DNA from: JAXGZG01 sp040771825 | GTDB taxonomy: Bacteria > Bacillota > Sulfobacillia > Fermentithermobacillales > Fermentithermobacillaceae | Assembly: GCA_040771825.1 (NCBI GenBank) | Contig: JAXGZG010000001.1 | Coordinates: 186,001 to 250,000, forward strand | DNA: 64,000 bases | Direction of reading: 5' to 3' | Part shown: positions 1 to 9,812 of the stretch, piece by piece | How positions within the stretch are numbered: the stretch's first letter is position 1 | How the letters are laid out: each line of letters starts with the position of its first letter | Notes under the pieces: generated by a model | Told to the model about the DNA's origin: nothing | What the model saw: the letters and a program-made list of their open reading frames with translations, nothing else | Database searches by the model: none | Made by a program: the position numbers and the translations under genes

Positions 1-362
1 CTCGCTCGCTGGTAGACGCGGCAGCAAATCTCGGCATTGACACCTTGGTTGGTCCGGTGGCATCTGTTGATGCGTTCTACCGCCCTGATAACGATTCCCA
101 CAACCACCTTCTGAGGATGGGCGGAATCCTGTCTCTGGAAATGGAGGCGGATACCCAGTTCATTGTGGGAATGTCCCGCGGATTTCGCTGCGGAGCAGCC
201 TTCGTGTTGGACAACGGACCTAGAACAGCGCAGGTGGGCGTTAGGTCAGGTGCTTTGAACATAGCCCACCACGATAAGGACCCGGATTTCGTCTACGCCG
301 AAGAACGCCTCATTGACGTGGGTCTTTTGGCAATCAGAAGGCTGGCGGAAGAGGATGCGTAG
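1..362 (+). CDS. Nucleoside (uridine/purine-type) phosphorylase, C-terminal part
   Basis: The gene enters from the left edge; the reading frame is open from base 3 and stops with TAG at 360-362. About 119 C-terminal residues are visible. They carry the hallmark of the PNP/UDP family: a Met-Glu-Met-Glu-Ala stretch (SLEMEAD, near base 130) that binds the ribose of the nucleoside, followed by FRCGAAFVLDN. Such enzymes split nucleosides with phosphate into a free base and ribose-1-phosphate in the cytosol, for salvage. The specificity (uridine, purine or another base) cannot be decided from this part. The next gene, addB, begins about 190 bases downstream and is unrelated in function. Confidence 0.75.
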   Translation, partial: RSLVDAAANLGIDTLVGPVASVDAFYRPDNDSHNHLLRMGGILSLEMEADTQFIVGMSRGFRCGAAFVLDNGPRTAQVGVRSGALNIAHHDKDPDFVYAEERLIDVGLLAIRRLAEEDA

Positions 363-553
363 CGGCATGAGCATTTGCTGGATTCAGCCGCACCCGCCAG
401 GTTCCACCGCGCTTACACCTGCAGCCGGTCGAAGGCGCTGAAGTCGTCCTCGGAAGTCGGAACGCGCGCACGCCCAGCAAACGCGCACGCCCAGATTGTG
501 CCCAAAAGGAAACCGCCCTTGCTCTGCAGAATTGAGTCAGCGAGGTGGTTTTC

Positions 554-3500
554 ATGGGTCTTCAATTCATCATTGGACCCGCCGGGTCCGGGAAGACCCG
601 CTACATAGTCGAATCCATAGTAGATAGATTGATCACCGACGGTGACATGCTTTCCGACCTGACAACACGACCTCTACCTAACATGCTTTTTCTGGTTCCG
701 GATCAAGCGACCTTCCAGATGGAGAAACGGGTGCTTGAGGAAACCCGCCTTAAGGGGTTCATGAGGCTTCAGGTTCTTTCCTTTAGGCGGATGGCGTGGA
801 AGGTGCTCGAGGAAACCGGAGGTGTGACGGTCCCGTTCATGACGGCGGTAGGAAGGAACATGGCTCTCCAATCGATACTCTGGCAGAACCGTAAAGCCCT
901 TACCGTGTTTGCCCCACTAGTCAACTACCCTGGGTTTCGTGACACTCTTTCCCAGGCTCTGCAGGAACTTTACGCGTATGACATTGCCCCGGAGGATCTG
1001 CAGAAAACGGTGCTTACGGGCCGTGAAGTACCCTTTCTAGAGCAGAAGGTTCAGGATCTGGCCACCGTTTACCGGGAATACGCCCTATTCCTCAAAGGTC
1101 GCTTTCTGGATCCCAATGATTCTCTCCGGTTGTCCGCCGAGAAAATGGGTGGGTCCTCCTTGGTCAAGGGAGCGACGATCTTTGTGGACGGATTCTCTGG
1201 GTTCACTCCCGACGAGTACCGGGTCCTGGAAGCGGTAATGGAACATGCCCAAGATGTCCATGTGGCTCTATGCATGGATCGAGCCGAGACCCTGGCGCCT
1301 CTTGGCGAGACCAGCCTTTTCCACCCAGTTAGGGATACCTATGAGAAGCTTCGGGAAATCGCCTGGAAGAGAGGCGTTTTGCAGTACGAGTCGGTCCATT
1401 TGGGGGAGACAGACGGAGAATCTCGGTTCAGGTCGCATGAGCTTGCGGTCCTGGAAGATGGTCTGAGACGGTGGGGTGGCCACAGAGCGCCTGTCCCAGC
1501 GAATAGGTCTGAAGAACCGGTGACTCCCTTGGAGACCCGCGCCATGGCGGGAGCCGTCCAGACCCGAACCGCAACCGCTCTCCTCACCGCCGCTTCGGCA
1601 GGAGGCGTCCATATCCTGGCCGCAGCCAATCCCCTTACCGAAGTCGAATTCGTGGCCAGAGAGATCCTTCGGCTGGTGAGAGACGAAGGCTATCGCTACC
1701 GCGACATAACCGTGGAGACTAGAGAGACGGAGCCCTATGCCGACATCATCTCCCTGGTTTTCCGCGACCACGGCATACCGTTCTTCCTTGACCGGAAAAG
1801 GCCCCTTTCCCACCACCCCCTGTCTGAACTTTTGCGGTCGGCCATGGACGCGGCGCTCACCGGCTTCTCGTCAGAAGCCGTGTTCAGGTACCTCAAGACG
1901 GACCTTGTTCCGGTAGATCGCGAGTCAGTGGACATCCTCGAGAACTACGTGCTAGCCCACGGCATCACAGGTGAGCGCTGGATCTCTGAAGCCCCGTGGC
2001 GTTACCGCCGCAGATACACGCAGCGAGAAGACTTGGAACCGGAAGGCCGGGAGGAGGCGGAGTTCTGCGATTCCATCCGCAGGTCGGCAGCGGCCCATCT
2101 GTCGACCCTATATCGGTCGCTTAGCCAACAGAAACCCCTCACAGCCAGCGCCATCTCGCGGGCTCTCTATGACCTTCTCATTGACTTGGACGTACCCGGG
2201 TCTTTGGGGAAATGGCAGGATGAAGCTGAGGCTCAGGGCGATTTGGCGTCAGCCTTGGAGCATGCGGGTCTTTGGGACAGGGTCATGGAGATTCTGGAAC
2301 AAGCGGGGGAAATCCTCAAGGACGAGAACTGCGACCTATCGACCTACGCTTTGATCCTAGAGGCGGGACTCGAAGATGTCCGGCTTGGGGTGATTCCTCC
2401 ATCGCTAGATCAAGTCTTGGTGGGCACCCTCGATAGGTCGAGGCAGCCTGAGTGCGCTGCCACCTTCCTCGTGGGCGCCTTGGCCGGTTCGTTCCCCAAA
2501 CGCCATTTCGAAAACGGCATCTTCACTGACAGCGAGCGAGGGCACCTGGAGAAGCGAGGGTTCACGTTAGATCCTGGCTCACGGGTCAAGCAACTTCATG
2601 AGAAATACCTGGTCTACATAGCCTTAACCCGGCCAAGTTTGAGGCTCTACATGTCGTATCCTCTTGGGGACCAAGAGGGGAACGCCTTGGAACCTTCTCA
2701 CATAGTCGGGGTCGTCCGCAGGATTCTCGGGGATAAAAAAGAGACCTTCATCCCCCATGTTCCACTGGCCGAGGACCTAGATTGCGTGGTTCCCGCCAGG
2801 ATCCGGGGATTGACTGTGCGGCAGCTGGCAGACAAGAAGCCGGATATCCTGGGCTCAGTGTGGGCGGAGGCTCTGAGGTGGCTTACCGATCCCATTAGGG
2901 AGAACGATGTTCGCCCGGTGTTGGAGGCACTTTCTTTCAAAAACCAGGTCCCGCCGCTATCCCGGATCATTGTAAAGGCCTTGTACGGCGAGACCCTTAA
3001 GACCAGCGTATCCAGGCTTGAGTCGTTCGCGGCGTGTCCCTTCAGCCACTTCGCCTCTAATGGCTTGAGACTTAGGGAGCGGGAGATCTACCGCCTGGAG
3101 CCGGCAGATGCAGGGACTTTCCTGCACGAAGCCCTCAGGGAGTTCGTGGCGGAGGTCTCAGGTGCCAATATGGACTGGGCAGCGCTAGCAAAGGAAGATG
3201 CTGGGAGGATTGCCGACAGGGTAACAGAGAGACTCGTTCCTCGTGTGCAGGATGAGATTTTCATGAGTTCCGCCCGGTATTCTTATGTGGCGTCGGTACT
3301 CAAGCGGATTACTCGGCGAGCAGCGGAAGTGCTTACAGAGCATAGAAAGCAGGGAGAGTTCGTCCCGGCGGCATTGGAAGCGCGGTTTGGGTTTGACGGA
3401 GGAATTCCGCCCATGCGGCTCTCCCTTGAAGGCGGCGACCAGGTCCTTTTGCGAGGTCAGATCGACCGAATAGACGCCCTTGTGCAAGGAGGCGCGACGT

Positions 3501-4221
3501 ATCTGCGGGTTATCGACTATAAGTCCAGTCCGCGCCCTCTTGACCTTACTGACGTCTACCACGGCCTATCGCTGCAGCTTCTGATCTACCTTCTAGTAGC
3601 CCTAGAGTCATGGCCCAAAATTGCTGGGGCTGTGGGCGGCTTGGCGGCCCAAGGGTTTCCTGGGCAGGTTTGGGTGCCTGACAGTTGTCAGGGCTTGCCG
3701 CCCAAGGGTTTACTGGGCAAGTTCTCCCGGCAGGTGCCCTGTACTTCGTAACGCGGGATCCGGTTGTCATCTCCAAAAGGCCTATGGACTCTTCAGATGT
3801 CCAACAGCAGGTCATGAAGGCTCTCAGGATGTCGGGACTTCTCACAAGCGATCTTGGGGTTTTGCGCTCAATGGATCCGCTTCCCTTGGGACCCTCCAAT
3901 ATCATCCCCGTCACCTTTACCAAAGGAGGGGTGGGAGTAAGGTCCAAGACCGTGCCTAAGGACGACTTTGGCTATTTGCTGGGGTTCGTTCAGGAAAAGG
4001 TCCGGGAGATGTCAAGCCAGATATTCTCGGGGCGCGCAGATATCCTCCCTTTCAGAAGAGGGCAGAGAAGGGCGTGCACCTACTGTCCTTACGGCCCCCT
4101 CTGCGTATTCGATGTACTTGTGTCCGGGAATCAGTATCGCGTGATCAAGCCGCTTCCAGAGGAGGAACTCTGGCAGGGCATCAGGCAGCGCGCAGGAAAA
4201 GGTGGGAAGCCAAATGACTGA
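554..4221 (+). pseudogene. addB: AddB, helicase-nuclease subunit, frameshifted
   Basis: AddB is the non-motor partner of the AddAB helicase-nuclease, which resects double-strand breaks for recombination. The ATG at 554 follows GAGGTGG and opens with GPAGSGKT, the P-loop-like motif. The C-terminal nuclease region shows FAACPFSHF (Cys828 by this start), then GQIDRIDAL and VIDYKSSP. The frame then ends at 3751, because a 53-bp tandem duplication at 3638-3723 shifts it. The rest of the protein continues in the next frame (PAGALYF from about 3727 to TGA at 4219) and contains CTYCPYGPLC, the other three cysteines of the AddB iron-sulfur cluster. A product ending at 3751 would lack them. The end overlaps addA by 8 bases. 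It may be a real mutation, a slippery phase-variable site or an assembly error. Confidence 0.85.
3638..3723 (+). repeat. Imperfect tandem duplication that breaks addB
   Basis: A 33-base segment at 3638-3670 (encoding GLAAQGFPGQV) recurs at 3692-3723 with four or five differences and one missing base; the second copy encodes GLAAQGFTGQV in the shifted frame. The offset is 53-54 bases, not a multiple of three. Removing one 53-base unit rejoins the two AddB halves without a stop. Confidence 0.75.
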
Positions 4222-7200
4222 CGCCCTTGGCCGTAGAATACCGACAGCAGGCGCCGCCGCCGATAGCCCCTCACCGAGCGCCACCGCCAATAGCCAAACT
4301 CCCCGTGACTCGGGGTCTAGCGCATGGACGCCCCAACAGAAGCTGGCAATCGAGACCACTGGCGGAAACCTTCTAGTGTCCGCGGCAGCGGGTACGGGAA
4401 AGACGTCGGTACTCGTGGAACGGATCATCCGCCTGGTGACGTCACCCCATACGCCTGTGGACATAGAGAGATTCCTGGTGGTCACGTTCACCGAGAAGGC
4501 CGCCCAAGAGATGAAGGCGAGGATACGCTCGGCTTTGGAGAAGATCGCTCTGGAAAATCCAGAAAGTAGCGCCGCACGGCAAGCTGATTTTGTGGAAAGA
4601 GCTCAGATATCCACCATTCATGCGTTTTGCCTTCGGGTGCTGCGAAGGTACTTCCATCAGGTGGACCTTGACCCATCTTTTCGAGTGCTGGATTCGGCTG
4701 AGGCGGATCTCTTGAGGCGCGATGCCCTAGATGCTGTGTTTGAAGAAACCTACGCAGCCCAGGAAGCGACCGATAGCGTTTTCCGGGGCCTGGTTCAACG
4801 CTACGGAGGGGCAGGGATCGACGAGGGGCTCAAGGATTTGGTATTGAACCTTCACAACTTCGCTGCGACTCAGCCCGCCATGGAAGACTGGTTTGCTAAG
4901 GCGTTGTCCTTTGTCCAGGAGATCTCCGGTGCCGCCTCCATTTGGGATCTTCATTGGACCCGTTCGCTGTGTAAGTCCATCTTGCTCCAAATAGACCGGG
5001 TCATATCTTTTCAGGAAGAGGCTCGACAAGTATGTCTCCTTCCGGGAGGGCCATGGGCATACCTCAGCATCGTGGCCCAAGAACTTGAGTTCTACCTGGG
5101 AATCAGGGAAGATCTGGAAAGTCTTGCCTCTGGCGATTTCCATGAGGCTCAGACCGCGTTGGCCCGAGTGGTTTCCTACAAGCATCAACGTCTGCCGGCT
5201 GCTAAGGATACGGATCTGGGCCTAAGAGAGCAGGCCCAGGCCATGCGAAACGCAGCCAAGGCTGAGTTTGGGAAGCTACGGGATTACGCCCTAGCCAGAC
5301 CTGCCCAAGAGGTTCTAGAAGAACTCAAAGACACTGCGCCGTTCATAGAGTGCCTCGCGGATCTGGTTCTCCGGTTGGACCGGCGCTATGGGGCCAAAAA
5401 GAGAGAGCGCCGGGGTCTGGACTTTTCCGACCTTGAACGGCTTTGTCTCCAAGTCCTAACCCAAGAAGACGGAGGTGCCGCTAGGCAGCTCCAATCTGAA
5501 TACGACTATGTTTTGGTGGACGAGTACCAAGACACCAACCCCATCCAGGAGGCTATCCTGTCCAGGGTTGTCCGCACAGGTGAACGCGCCAACTTCTTCA
5601 TGGTTGGCGACATCAAGCAAAGCATCTACCGTTTCAGGCTGGCTGAACCGGGTATTTTCCTGAAGCGGCACAAGACTTACGAGCCCATGGCTACTAGCGC
5701 TGCACCTAACCCAGAGAGCAGCGCCGAGACTGGGAAGCCCGAGTGTTTAGGTAACGCGGCAGAAAGAACAGGCGGCGTGGCGCCATCTCAAGGAGCGCGG
5801 CTCGATCTCTCGGTGAACTTTCGGAGCCGACGAGAGGTTGTGGACGCTGTTAACTGGGTGTTTGATGCCATTATGCGGGAGCAACCGGCGGAAATCGACT
5901 ATGACCAAAGCCATCGTTTGGTGCTTGGGGCTTCTTACCCAGAGCCGGGTGACACGCGGTATGCAGCCGAATTCCACCTGGTTGAAAGGGAGCAGACCGT
6001 TTTCGGCGATGAGCCCCCCCAGAGCCAGAGCCAAGGTCAGAGCAAGATCGACCAAAAGCCAGGCCCGGACCAATACGGCCAAGGCTCGGACCAAGACGGC
6101 TCGGATCAAGACGGCTGGGGTCAAGATGGGGACTCTAGCATCGAGGACTACGAAGCCGTGGAGAAAGAGGCTATGGTGGTAGCGGCCAGGATCAAACATA
6201 TGGTTACATCCGAAGACCCGCTTCACGTGTGTGACTCCAAGTCCAAGACCCTGCGCAAGTGCTCGTACAGAGATATCGCCATCCTCATGCGTTCGACCAA
6301 AGACCGGGCAAACGCCGTACTGGAGGTCTTGAGCCGGTGCGGAATTCCTGCGTACGCCGATACAGCCACGGGGTATTTCCAGGCAAGAGAAATCGAGGTG
6401 GCGCTCTCGATCTTGTCCATTATCGATAACCCCCGCCAAGACATTCCCCTGGCCGCGGTGCTGCGGTCTCCGGTTGTGGGATTGACCCCAGAAGACCTTG
6501 CGGTTATCCGGTGCCGTCGCCAAGAAGGCTCGTTCTACGATGCCGTCAAGGACTATTCCCGGGCAGATGAGCGCGTGGGCAGATTCCTAGAGACACTTGA
6601 TGGATGGCGCACCATGGCCAGGCGAAAGCCCTTGGCTGAGGTGCTCTGGACTATTCTCCACGACACGGGTTATGAGGATTACGTCGGAGGGTTACCTGGG
6701 GGCGCACAGCGCCAGGCCAACTTGCAGGTACTTTGCGATCGGGCCAGGCAATTCGACACCTTTGGCCACCACGGTCTTTTCAGGTTCTTGAGGTTTGTGG
6801 AGAAACTGCAGGAGTCTGAAGGTGACCTGGGCGCGGCCCGAGCACTAGGTGAGCAGGAAGACGCGGTCCGCATCCTTTCCATCCACAAGTCCAAAGGGCT
6901 TGAGTTTCCGGTAGTTTTCGTCATGGACCTGGGGAAGAGATTCAATACCGACGATACTCGACGTGAGATTCTGTTCCACAAGGACCTAGGAATTGCGGCG
7001 CTGTACTGCGACCTGGCTGGCGGTGCCCAAGTCAAATACCCGTCATTGGCGCATCAGGCCATCTCTTTGCGGCTTTGGGCCGAGAATCTGGCCGAGGAGA
7101 TGCGGGTGCTCTACGTGGCGCTCACCAGGGCCAAAGAGAAGCTCTGTCTGGTAGGTTCGGCTCGGAAACTCCAAGGGTGTTTTGAAAAATGGCGGAGGCA

Positions 7201-8161
7201 GGACCTTTGCGGGGCTGCTACCTATCTGGATTGGCTGTGCCCCGTCATCCTGGGCGACGATGCCCAGAAACCTTTTGCCGTCACAACTTGGGGAACTCAA
7301 GATGGTTGCCCGGTGCCGCTTCCTGAGGTTCTCGCAGGGCTCCAGTCTGAAGACGCTTATGTTCACCATGGCCCTTATGGGATTCGCCCACTTCCGCCCC
7401 ACGATCCTGAAATCTACGGGGAAGTCAAGAGGCGGCTTGAGTGGCAGTACCCATATCTGGAGATGACCAACGCGCGGGCCAAAATCAGCGTGGGGGAACT
7501 TAAGCGCAGGATCGAGACCCAGGATGAAGAAGATGCTTGGCGGTACTTGCCAAGACCCCAAAGACGCATGGGGTTTGATGACAGCAGGGGGTATAATCAG
7601 GGCATCTTGCGGGGCATTGCGATCCACACCGTGTTATCCAAGATGGACCTTGCCAGAGCGGAATCCCCTGAGGGCGTCGCCCACGAAGTGACCAGGTTGG
7701 TGGACCTAGGGTTTCTCGATGCCTCCTCCTTGAGCCAAGACGATGCCTCTCTCATAGCGGCCTTCTTCCAGACCGACTTGGGCAGAGCCTTAGTTGCCTG
7801 GCCCGAGAGAGTCCACAAAGAGGTTCCGTTTACCATGAAGATGCCCGCTAGGCTAGTGTCGCCCACAGGCGTTGGGGACGGGGGAGACGAGATCTTAGTT
7901 CAGGGCGTCATAGACGTCATTCTAGAGGAAGATGACGGAGTGACTATCCTAGACTACAAGACGGATGCCGTTTCCGTTGCGGGGGTTTCTGAGACAGCCA
8001 ACCGTTACGCTTCTCAGGTGTCGCTGTACGCCCTAGCCGCCGAGGATATCCTTCACAGACCTGTTAAGGGCGTGTGGATAGCGTTTCTTGAGGTGGGCAG
8101 CGTAGTTCCGGTGGATTGGCGAGGCCATCTGGCATCTAGAGGGCTCTGTGACTTGGCCTAG
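4214..8161 (+). CDS. addA: AddA, ATP-dependent helicase/nuclease subunit
   Basis: This is a UvrD-family 3'-5' helicase fused to a RecB-type nuclease, 1315 residues, the motor of AddAB. Motifs in order: AAAGTGKT Walker A (residues 57-64), VDEYQDTNP (Walker B), VGDIKQSIYRFR, LSVNFRSR, SIHKSKGLEFPVVFV, VLYVALTRAKEKL, and at the C terminus the nuclease motif GVIDVILEEDDGVTILDYKTD split around the acidic turn. An ATG at 4214, behind AGGTGGG and overlapping the addB stop, is preferred over the GTG at 4202. An unusual feature is a Gln/Asp/Gly-rich insertion encoded at about 6009-6140 (QSQSQGQSK, then repeats of SDQDG), with a second Ala/Ser/Pro-rich insertion near 5690-5795. Neither belongs to the usual AddA core. 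The neighbours are addB and, downstream on the other strand, an unknown small gene. Confidence 0.95.
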   Translation: MTDALGRRIPTAGAAADSPSPSATANSQTPRDSGSSAWTPQQKLAIETTGGNLLVSAAAGTGKTSVLVERIIRLVTSPHTPVDIERFLVVTFTEKAAQEMKARIRSALEKIALENPESSAARQADFVERAQISTIHAFCLRVLRRYFHQVDLDPSFRVLDSAEADLLRRDALDAVFEETYAAQEATDSVFRGLVQRYGGAGIDEGLKDLVLNLHNFAATQPAMEDWFAKALSFVQEISGAASIWDLHWTRSLCKSILLQIDRVISFQEEARQVCLLPGGPWAYLSIVAQELEFYLGIREDLESLASGDFHEAQTALARVVSYKHQRLPAAKDTDLGLREQAQAMRNAAKAEFGKLRDYALARPAQEVLEELKDTAPFIECLADLVLRLDRRYGAKKRERRGLDFSDLERLCLQVLTQEDGGAARQLQSEYDYVLVDEYQDTNPIQEAILSRVVRTGERANFFMVGDIKQSIYRFRLAEPGIFLKRHKTYEPMATSAAPNPESSAETGKPECLGNAAERTGGVAPSQGARLDLSVNFRSRREVVDAVNWVFDAIMREQPAEIDYDQSHRLVLGASYPEPGDTRYAAEFHLVEREQTVFGDEPPQSQSQGQSKIDQKPGPDQYGQGSDQDGSDQDGWGQDGDSSIEDYEAVEKEAMVVAARIKHMVTSEDPLHVCDSKSKTLRKCSYRDIAILMRSTKDRANAVLEVLSRCGIPAYADTATGYFQAREIEVALSILSIIDNPRQDIPLAAVLRSPVVGLTPEDLAVIRCRRQEGSFYDAVKDYSRADERVGRFLETLDGWRTMARRKPLAEVLWTILHDTGYEDYVGGLPGGAQRQANLQVLCDRARQFDTFGHHGLFRFLRFVEKLQESEGDLGAARALGEQEDAVRILSIHKSKGLEFPVVFVMDLGKRFNTDDTRREILFHKDLGIAALYCDLAGGAQVKYPSLAHQAISLRLWAENLAEEMRVLYVALTRAKEKLCLVGSARKLQGCFEKWRRQDLCGAATYLDWLCPVILGDDAQKPFAVTTWGTQDGCPVPLPEVLAGLQSEDAYVHHGPYGIRPLPPHDPEIYGEVKRRLEWQYPYLEMTNARAKISVGELKRRIETQDEEDAWRYLPRPQRRMGFDDSRGYNQGILRGIAIHTVLSKMDLARAESPEGVAHEVTRLVDLGFLDASSLSQDDASLIAAFFQTDLGRALVAWPERVHKEVPFTMKMPARLVSPTGVGDGGDEILVQGVIDVILEEDDGVTILDYKTDAVSVAGVSETANRYASQVSLYALAAEDILHRPVKGVWIAFLEVGSVVPVDWRGHLASRGLCDLA

Positions 8162-8169
8162 ATCAGGAA

Positions 8170-8475
8170 CTAGTAAGGGCCCTTTTCAACGTGGGTGAGC
8201 ACCAAAGATGCTCCGCTATCTAGGCTTATGTAGAGGCTGGTACCATCTTGAGGGCCGTCTGGCTGAATGTAGGCTATTTCCTCTTCATTGAGGGTGATCT
8301 GGCTTTCGGTTCCTGATAGAGAGAACCGGGAGAATGGGGCGTTGTACGGCTCAGGAGAAGGCGGCGATACAGTAGCTACCAAGAGACTGGCCTGTAGGCC
8401 GGCTCCTAAGTCTATGGAGACCATTACTGGTCCTTGCTGAACGAACGATGCTATGGTCATGTATCGCGGGCCCAC
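8170..8475 (-). CDS. Small protein of unknown function
   Basis: I do not recognise this gene. The GTG at 8475 sits seven bases after a strong GGAGGT site, which makes it a better start than the ATG at 8496. The product is 101 residues, without a signal peptide or clear membrane helix. It is rich in Ser, Leu and Val with alternating hydrophobic stretches (ASLLVATVS, ISLDSGASLVL), so a small beta-rich fold is plausible. Its 3' end faces the end of addA, only about 8 bases away, so the two genes converge. Good codon structure and a good ribosome site support it being real; there is no evidence for a function. Confidence 0.55.
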   Translation of the reverse strand: MGPRYMTIASFVQQGPVMVSIDLGAGLQASLLVATVSPPSPEPYNAPFSRFSLSGTESQITLNEEEIAYIQPDGPQDGTSLYISLDSGASLVLTHVEKGPY

Positions 8476-8823
8476 TAGAGACACCTCCCAAGCCATGTAT
8501 CAGCATCCCCCGGAGTTGAAAGGGATAAGCATAGATGCGCTGTGGGGAACAGCTTGAACCCCAACCTGGTTACCTGGACTCAGGTTGGCTCCACGACCTG
8601 GGTTCAGGGGCACATCTGACCTCGGATAGCGGGACCGGATCGGCGAGTCGATGTACTCTCGCGAAGAGGGTCTCGGTACTACTGAGTTGCCACTCCGGGT
8701 TACTATTGGGTTGCCGCTCCAGGGGCTATTCTGCGTGCCGCTGGGCTGCCATCCAGAGATGCCATTGGTTGCAGGGTTTCTCTTTCAAAGGTAGAGTAGT
8801 ACAAAAAAGGAGAGGTGAAGGCC
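8476..8823. other. Intergenic region carrying a dispersed repeat copy
   Basis: This stretch of about 350 bases lies between divergent genes. It contains one copy of an intergenic repeat (8550-8618, listed separately) and several short GGTT/GCC-rich direct repeats near 8680-8770. No convincing ORF is seen. The ribosome site of the downstream GTPase gene (AGGAGAGG) lies at its right end. Confidence 0.5.
8550..8618 (-). repeat. Dispersed intergenic repeat, copy 1
   Basis: This 69-base segment resembles 45040-45107 at roughly three quarters of positions, with 18 identical bases (CTGGACTCAGGTTGGCTC). Its reverse complement also matches 34314-34346. It contains an 8-bp inverted repeat, CCAACCTG and CAGGTTGG. 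Confidence 0.6.
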
Positions 8824-9810
8824 GTGCCAGCTAACCTTGGCCCCTTGTACCTTGCAGCCGAAGCGCGCTTTCGGCAGGCCATCACCGACGAGGAGAAACT
8901 CGCGGCTCTTGAGGAAATGATGGCCAACATCCCCAAACACAAGGGCACCGAGAAAATGCAGGCCGACATCAAGAAGCGCATCGCCAAGATTAGAGAGAAC
9001 GTCCGAAGCGGTTCCCGGGGCGGCTCCAGAAGAAGGGACGCTTTTCGCATCGACAAGGAGGGCGCCGGGCAGATAGTCCTTGCGGGCCCGGCCAACGCAG
9101 GGAAGTCCACGCTCCTCAAGGCCATGACTCGCGCTCAACCAGAAGTGACAGACTATCCGTTTGCCACCAGAACCCCTCTTCCGGGTATGGTCCAGTGGGA
9201 AAATGTGCAGATTCAACTAGTTGACATGCCCGCCATCGCTCCTGAAATGGCTCAGCCCTGGTTATGGGCGGCCCTCCGGCTGTCGGACGGGCTCCTAATC
9301 GTGATGGACCTAGAAAACGACGACGTACTCACCCAGTACGAGGATCTTATGTCTTACTTGGATTCCAACAACATTAAGGTCAAAAACCAGGGAGAGAGGA
9401 GTTTCACTGAGAAAAAAGCGATTATCGCGGCCAACAAGTCTGATGCGCCAGGAGCAGAAGACAGGCTCGAACTTCTGAGCGAGATCGTCCAAGGTGACAT
9501 GGACATAGTGCCCTGTTCGGCCCTGACAGGTGAAGGGCTAGACCATCTCGGCTCCAGGATGTTTTTCGATGTCTTGGGAAAGATCCGTGTCTACACCCAC
9601 CCGCCTGGGAAGAAACCTGACTTTAGACAGCCCTTCGTCCTTGATAGGGACGAGACGGTGATAGAGGCTGCCAGGGATGTTCACAAAGACATCGCTGACA
9701 CGCTGAAATACGCCAGGGTGTGGGGAGAAGGGGTTTTCGCCGGGCAGATGGTTCCTCGTGAACATGTTCTCCATGACGGCGACATTGTGGTGTTTTACAC
9801 AAGAGACTGA
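8824..9810 (+). CDS. TGS-domain GTPase, OBG/DRG-like
   Basis: A cytosolic GTPase of the OBG/DRG type, 328 residues. The first 75 residues are charged and probably helical. The G domain follows with GPANAGKST (G1), DYPFATRTPLPG (switch I, typical of OBG and DRG), DMPA at the G3 position, ANKSD (G4) and CSA (G5). The last 70 residues form a TGS domain ending in HDGDIVVFYTRD. The family usually has DxPG at G3; here the glycine is alanine, which may alter switch II. GTG at 8824 is chosen because the AGGAGAGG site is too close to the GTG at 8815. The next gene starts two bases after its stop, so the two are co-transcribed. The DRG/OBG family is linked to ribosomes; the target of this protein is unknown. 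Confidence 0.85.
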   Translation: MPANLGPLYLAAEARFRQAITDEEKLAALEEMMANIPKHKGTEKMQADIKKRIAKIRENVRSGSRGGSRRRDAFRIDKEGAGQIVLAGPANAGKSTLLKAMTRAQPEVTDYPFATRTPLPGMVQWENVQIQLVDMPAIAPEMAQPWLWAALRLSDGLLIVMDLENDDVLTQYEDLMSYLDSNNIKVKNQGERSFTEKKAIIAANKSDAPGAEDRLELLSEIVQGDMDIVPCSALTGEGLDHLGSRMFFDVLGKIRVYTHPPGKKPDFRQPFVLDRDETVIEAARDVHKDIADTLKYARVWGEGVFAGQMVPREHVLHDGDIVVFYTRD

Positions 9811-9812
9811 AG

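Noticed and set aside
5747..6523. A 258-codon open frame on the minus strand within addA.
   Set aside because: It lies fully in the AddA helicase motifs of the plus strand and has no ribosome site or family likeness.
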